From Candolleomyces eurysporus (taxonomy: Eukaryota; Basidiomycota; Agaricomycetes; Agaricales; Psathyrellaceae), in NCBI GenBank assembly GCA_027579435.1, contig JANBPK010000300.1:1-12181 (forward strand): DNA of 12,181 nucleotides, in the 5' to 3' direction. The notes beneath the pieces are model-generated. The model saw only the letters and a list, made by a program, of their open reading frames with translations, had not been told where the DNA came from and searched no databases. The first letter of the stretch is position 1. Every line of letters starts with the position of its first letter. The position numbers and the translations under genes are program-made. Positions 7,450-12,181 of the stretch are shown here, piece after piece.

Positions 7450-8303
7450 CAATGCTTGGATCCACAGCGCTCGCGCAGGACACTCGAAACGACGACGCGA
7501 TCTGATGTATCTGCTTCTATTCGAGTATTCCTAGCATAATTTGATACGTGGCGAAGGAAGGTGGGCACGAAGACTCAAATACCTTCTTTCATCGGCTTCT
7601 ACTGCTCTTAATGCCCTCCTATGTACGCTGTAGTAGGCTTGTCATGCCCTCGATTTCCCCGTTTCGANGCTAAGTCTCTCTCGGCCACATACCACAGTTG
7701 GGAAGAAGCCGCAAGCTTTTCAATTCCACATGACAATGATCAGTTACACAAGGAGATTCCATCGTGAAGTTGGGCATCTATATTCCTTTCAAGTTAGTGA
7801 TAACCGTCAGCGTGCGGTACTCGCCAATGCTAGTGATCCTGCGATAATCGTCTGCATGAACATTGGCTGCTGCTCGTTTCTGTGGATCAATTTCGCACTC
7901 ATTGAATTGCTTGAGATGCTTACTCTGTATCTATGGATGAGAAACCTGCATGTTAAAGATAAAGATATAATAGTAGATATTTATTATGTCGTTACGAACA
8001 GTTAATAAGAAGGAATATGGATGAACTGCAGTGAGTAGTGTTACAAATGCAGGATACCGAACACCAATACAATAGCAGAAGAATCACACTAGAAAAAAAG
8101 TACAAGTGATAACATAAAAGCAAAGTAAACATATTAATACATCCAATGAGTAAAGTCAAGATAAGAGAAGTGGGAGAAAGTAACGAGGATAGCGGTGTCC
8201 CTGTTCCACCTTTGCCGAGACGTCAAAACAACAAGTGTGTCCTGGTGCGCGTAAAATAGGAGTGGGGGCGGCCGGGTTAAAGGCGGGAAGAAGAGCGTTG
8301 CTG
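7450..8303. other. Intergenic DNA, AT-rich in its right half
   Basis: The left part (7450-7700) is upstream of the secreted-peptide gene and includes an N at 7668. The right part (about 7920-8160) is markedly AT-rich and suits the 3' UTR and terminator region of the acidic-repeat gene ending at 8304. Open frames at 7730-8005 and 8134-8359 have no domain and poor codon choice. No repeat, RNA gene or mobile element was recognised. Confidence 0.5.
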
Positions 8304-9645
8304 TTATGCTTCCAGATCCCAAGGGAAGTGCTCCTCGTGCACCTTGAGCCAGTACTCACACACAGCTTTCGTATTAGGATCTTCGCCTTCTTTACGCCTC
8401 ACAAGGGTGTCGCGAATAATGTCTTGCATTTCATCGCTGAGAAGTTGATAGAGCGGATACCTCTCGCGAAATTCGCAATTGATAAGATTGGACACTCTGA
8501 TCCATTCCTGCGCCTTTCCCAGATATTGCGTTACCCTGACCCAGGCTTGAGCATGACGTTCATCAGAATCCTCGTCGGCTTCCACAACCCAAGGATGACG
8601 AGCTTCAAAATCGCACATCCACTTCTTGAACAACATGAATGGGTCGCCCAAGCCATCCGAGATGTCTAGATACGGAACTGCAACGCGGAGGAATTTTCGA
8701 GGCTCTTCCCTGGCCAACCGCTTGAAGTCCCCGGAGCTGTAACTTTGGTAACAGACGGTGACATTGTCGTCACCATCATCACCGTCAAGTAGATGGTTTG
8801 CAGTTGGCGGCGGAATAAACAACGACGGATACCAACGCCTCACAAAGTCAGCAGGTACCGATTCATCACCATCCAGAGCTTTAGCAAGAAAGCTCGACCC
8901 CTCGGCTGTAGATTGGTCTCCGATGGCATCGCTTTCGTAATCACTAGTAGCGTCGCCGTCTGAGCTGCCTTCACTGAGAGAGCGATATACCTCGGCTGTG
9001 GACTGGTCTTCAGCATCACTTGCGTAGCCGCTAGCATCGTCTGAAATGTCGAAGGAGGAGCTGCCTTTGCCAAGAGAGCTCAGTATTTCTGCTGTGGACT
9101 GGTCCTCAGCATCGCCTTGATAGTCACAAGTATCGTCAGAGCTGCTTTCGCTAGAAGAGGTCAATTCTTCAGCTGCAGATAGGTCTTCAATATCGCCTTG
9201 ATAGTCGCTAGCGTCGTCGAAGCCGTCTTCGCTTTCGTGTATGCTGCCTGTGCTACTCTCGAGGTCACTCGATTCACTCGAATTGTCAACACAAGTCGGG
9301 TCTCGGTAAAAGTTGATAATACCGACTAGATATATATCTTTAGAGCGGTGGCATACATTTACAAGAGATGGACTTACGTGTGGCACAGTACTTTTTGAAG
9401 CCGAAATTCAGGCGGTGTGTATTGCCACCAAATACCCAGGGCACCGGCCTTTGAAGTTCTGAATCGGACTCTATAGCTGGAAGTTAGATTGGAAAAAAGT
9501 CTAAAAGCTCAGTTATCGTACCAAGCTCACCACAGGATGTGCTGTATTGGTTGCGATCCTCGACTTGGGGCGAAATGTCGCATCCGGCGAGAGGTATTGA
9601 ACGGGGGGATGGGTCCAAGTTGAGAAGATCGAAGATAGAGGACAT
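8304..9645 (-). CDS. Acidic tandem-repeat protein of unknown function, three exons
   Basis: Exon 1 runs 9645-9531 (38 codons from ATG, MSSIFDLLNLDPSPRS...), exon 2 runs 9476-9378, exon 3 runs 9325-8304 (TAA). Intron 1 is 54 nt (GTGAGC...TTCCAG; a CTATAG acceptor six bases later also keeps frame). Intron 2 is 52 nt (GTAAGT...ATCTAG), and reading through it meets a stop. All junctions are phase 1 and join cleanly, giving 411 residues. Residues about 85-108 are Ser/Glu-rich; about 109-223 are four imperfect acidic repeats with the core YxxDAEDQSTAE; about 229-411 form a globular, Trp-rich C-terminal part (for example RRWYPSLFIP, KKWMCDFEARHPW, EYWLKVHEEHFPW). There is no signal peptide, membrane segment or known catalytic motif. 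The acidic repeats could bind a basic partner such as histones, but that is a guess. Confidence 0.8.
8871..9215 (-). repeat. Four imperfect acidic repeats within the gene at 8304-9645
   Basis: Four consecutive units of 27, 32, 28 and 28 residues start at 9215, 9134, 9038 and 8954. Each begins D-(A/T), followed by Y, an acidic QSTAE-type core and a Ser-rich tail. The core QSTAE is identical in three units and LSAAE in the first, which looks like the oldest or most diverged copy. Confidence 0.85.
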
Positions 9646-9880
9646 GATAAAAATTCCAGCAGCTCAAGAAAAAGTTGTTGGCCGTTTATTCACGGGAGAA
9701 AATGGTTGCGAGATGCAGAAGAAAGCAAATGCCTTGGGCAAGAACGCGCTTCGGTTAAATCCCCAACCGGCGAGACCGGTGATGGCCGCCAGCATTGACC
9801 ACCCAATTTGGCAATATCGTCGGTCACCGGTCACCAAAAGACGTGCCAAGGCACTGAAACGCCGGTAAGGCAAGCTGCCC
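9646..9880 (-). promoter_or_regulatory. Upstream region of the acidic-repeat gene with clustered ACCGGT/GGTCACC motifs
   Basis: Positions 9822-9835 are two head-to-tail copies of GGTCACC, which create an ACCGGT at 9826-9831. A second ACCGGT lies at 9775-9780, preceded by CCGG at 9767-9770. They sit about 120-190 bases upstream of the ATG at 9645. An AATAAAC stretch at about 9683-9689 is the only TATA-like sequence. CGG-containing elements are typical targets of fungal Zn2Cys6 factors, so this may be an activator-binding cluster; that is inference. Confidence 0.3.
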
Positions 9881-10904
9881 TCGCACTTTCAAGAAACCCT
9901 GTGATTCGAGTTGCTAACGTGTATGTTGAAGGTTTCAAGGCAGAAAAGAATGTTTAAAAAACGGTCTTTTCGCTCGGTAATATCGTGGAGTTGAAACAGA
10001 GAAAAGGAACAAACTGGCAAGAGAAAAGGGAACGAAAGGAAATCAGTATGACGGATCCATAGCAGAAGAAAGGCGGAAGGAAGTATTACATTGAACACTC
10101 ACCCAGTCTCACGAAATGCGCGTGGGCATATCAATATCTCGCTTGGTTCTGAAAGAGCGAAACGCAGTAGAACAAAGGGTAATATCAGGCGCACTTAGAT
10201 GAGCTTATCACGAGGAAAAAGCAGGGAAGATCTCAGCGGTTCGCGAAAACGCATGAAGTTGACACATCTCACGGCGAAAAACAACAGGTGAGGAAGCAGA
10301 GCGTCCAGGGTACCTTGTCAGGATTCGAGTGAGGGTGGGACTCCAAGGCAGGGCAAGATGGGAATATTCTTGTCGTTTGATGGATAACCCAGACGCGGAT
10401 GAAAAGAGAGCCTCCCAGCCAAACGACGACCGACTTGAACTAGGATGTTTGGCAGGTAACGCAGATGAGCTCCCGGAACGTTCCTCAGGGCTGCACTCAC
10501 CGCTCACCACCACCCAGCCTGCATACCACGCCAATTGCCACACCTCCAACTCCAACTCTTGCATCTTCCAACTCCCTCCGGCTCTGATATGAGCAGCCAG
10601 CTAGCTTCAAGGTTCCAAGTACTTCCCCAGAAGATCTTTCAATTTTTCCGATTTTTGAGCTGGCTACCAACTGCAGTTCTCGATGACGCGTCATAAGGAT
10701 TCAAAGGGAATGCTAATGCCATCTCTCCTCGTCTTCGCGGGAGATCCGTGATGCAGTTAAAAGGCCAGATAAGGGATTAGTCCAGAGGAGGGAAGGACGT
10801 GACTCGGAATCAACGAGCCCTGATTTTCGTTTCTCAGGGACCCAGATTGAATTACATCATCCACTTAGGCTTGCATCTTCCCACATCGCCATTCATCCTG
10901 CACG
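9881..10904. other. Unresolved region with intron-like signals on the minus strand
   Basis: No complete gene is supported. On the minus strand, two segments look like fungal introns. One runs 10194-10149 (46 nt, GTGCGC, CTGAT branch, pyrimidine tract, TTTCAG). The other runs 10102-10014 (89 nt, GTGAGT, ACTGAT branch, pyrimidine tract, TTGCCAG). The 46-nt piece between them is open in one frame only. Upstream frames from ATG 10694 (65 codons) and ATG 10564 (118 codons) have no recognisable domain. This could be an unannotated multi-exon gene or spliced non-coding transcript. Positions 10700-10904 are the 5' flank of the NACHT gene. Confidence 0.3.
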
Positions 10905-12181
10905 ATGCCCCCCAAGCCCAAGAAACAACGTTTCTGGTCCCGCTTTCTCTCTTTCTTCCGCAGTCGCAGTGGCCGATCTACTGTTGATCGTCATGAAATC
11001 ACAAGTGCGGGCGCTGGGCTAGGTCGGTCCGATCATCCTTTAACACGCTCAGTTCCTGAGTTATCGCTACCAGTGCACAACCCGACTCCCCAGAGCGATG
11101 GATCCCAGCCCCCGATCCCTCAGCCCAGGAGCGAGAACGAGCAATCTGCTGCGCTCTTGCTGCCCAGCGGTCGAGACCTTCTTCGACAACCCCCACCCCA
11201 GTCATTCCCAAAGCTGCAGTCGGACGACAATTCGGCAGTCCACGGCGGCACAACGACATTCTTTGCCGGCGCCAGCGGCGTTCGGATGCGGGATACACAC
11301 TACCACGAAGGTTCCCGTTCACCTGTGAATACAGGTGGTGGTGTGGGTGATAGGTCGATAGATGGTTCGTCAATTCCACTAAGCAGCTGGACATCACTAA
11401 ACTATCCTCCGATGGCGCTTTCGACCGTCCAGGCTGGGAATTGCTGTTGAAGAACATTTCACCCAACGCTCTGCACGATTCCGACGCTCGATATGACCCA
11501 CCGAAATGCGACAAAGACTCTCGCGTTGAGGCCATTGGAGAGATCATGGACTGGATCCATGATCGCGGCGGGCCTCAGCGCCTGCTGTGTATGACGGGCG
11601 CCGCAGGATCAGGAAAGTCCGCCCCGAAACAAACAACTGCCGAGGTATGTCAGAGGAGCGGTATACTCTCTTGTACGTACTTCTCAGCTCCGGATCCCAC
11701 AGTCAAACAAGTCACCTCTACCATCGCGTACCGGTTGGAAAGCACGAATGATGCCCTCCGGCGGTACATCAGGACTGCAGTCGAGAGCGGTCCTTTGATT
11801 TTCTCAAAGTCACTGCGGACGCAGATGTCTTCCCCCTCGTGGTGCCATTGCAGCGATGTCAGGGCATGAGCATGAACCTCGCCACACTCCCATACGCGAT
11901 TCTCATGGACAGCCTTGACGAATGCACGGGTGAAGCTCGTCGAGCAGAACTGCCGACCTCTATCAAACAGTGCCTTCTCATCACCGGCCTCCCATTTCGC
12001 ATCTTTATCGCCAGCACGCCGGACTGGGCTACTCGGACTGGGCTCGAACCTGGTGGACATCTATGCAAAGTGGCATATCACATCTAACTCAGCGACCAGT
12101 ATGACGCCTCTGCGGATATTATCAATACCTGCAGAGGAGATTCGAAGATATTGGTCTACTAATCCGGGATTCCAATGGTTT
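10905..12181 (+). pseudogene. NACHT-domain P-loop NTPase, 5' part, probably inactivated
   Basis: ATG 10905 opens a basic start (MPPKPKKQRFWSRFLSFFRS) and a Pro/Ser-rich stretch. Exon 1 ends at 11324 (donor GTGAAT) or 11342 (donor GTGGGT). Exon 2 begins at 11387 after AAGCAG; both donors are phase 0. Exon 2 carries the conserved entry segment (NISPNALHDSDARYDPPKC) and a Walker A motif GAAGSGKS (11597-11620). At the C5 run 11832-11836 the frame must shift to continue with the Walker B-like YAILMDSLDEC and the FRIFIAS segment. A TAA at 12085 then interrupts VAYHI-LSDQYDASADI, and a second shift near 12121 restores homology (QYLQRRFEDIG) to the window edge. NACHT proteins are STAND signalling ATPases, often linked to self/non-self recognition in fungi. 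Three lesions, plus Thr in place of Arg in the usual IASRP motif, indicate decay, though sequencing error in the C run is possible. Confidence 0.85.
11597..11620 (+). other. Walker A (P-loop) of the NACHT pseudogene
   Basis: The codons read GAAGSGKS, matching the GxxGxGK(S/T) nucleotide-binding loop. It is preceded by RLLCMT, the beta strand that normally leads into the loop in this family. The next residues (APKQTTAE) keep the helix after the P-loop. Confidence 0.9.

Noticed and set aside
7730..8005. 91-codon plus-strand frame
   Set aside because: It lies in AT-rich intergenic DNA, has no domain and has unbiased codon choice.
9539..9868. 109-codon plus-strand frame
   Set aside because: It is antisense to exon 1 and the promoter of the acidic-repeat gene, whose ATG and splice sites are well supported.
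10208..10564. 118-codon minus frame starting with ATG
   Set aside because: No domain or homologous pattern is recognisable, and the downstream intron-like signals do not join it in a convincing frame.
10999..11547. 182-codon minus-strand frame
   Set aside because: It is antisense to the NACHT gene, whose plus-strand motifs are unmistakable.

Overview
The window looks like nuclear DNA of a mushroom-forming basidiomycete (Agaricomycetes). Four things point there: single-exon F-box proteins with the N-terminal coiled coil typical of that group; a NACHT P-loop gene of the type greatly expanded in mushrooms; short 46-90 nt GT-AG introns; and compact TATA-like promoters close to start codons. No bacterial operon, CRISPR array, tRNA or rRNA was seen. 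The sequence carries single-base N ambiguities (141-142, 847, 1691, 7668), and one of them breaks a reading frame artificially.

Layout. Positions 1-72 hold the last codons of a plus-strand gene. Positions 73-1119 are convergent intergenic DNA. Positions 1120-2027 (minus) are a two-exon coiled-coil gene with an N in its frame. Positions 2492-6603 are a tandem duplication of an F-box gene (2551-4245 and 4782-6464, both minus). The two copies share a perfectly identical 139-bp upstream block although their coding regions differ at roughly 15% of residues. Positions 7141-7379 (minus) are a two-exon gene for a small secreted peptide with a good TATA box. Positions 8304-9645 (minus) are a three-exon gene for an acidic-repeat protein of unknown function, whose first two exons are recovered here from splice signals and phase. 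Positions 9646-10904 hold its promoter and an unresolved stretch with intron-like signals. Positions 10905-12181 (plus) are the 5' part of a NACHT NTPase gene that carries two frameshifts and a stop, so it is probably a pseudogene.

How they fit together. There is no operon or pathway. F-box proteins (substrate receptors of SCF ubiquitin ligases) and NACHT proteins (STAND-type signalling NTPases) are both fast-turnover accessory families in mushrooms. With the secreted peptide and two lineage-specific proteins, the window reads as a dynamic accessory region. The most unusual items are the identical upstream block with its short upstream ORF, the secreted-peptide gene with hairpins at two alternative 3' splice sites, and the four-repeat acidic protein.
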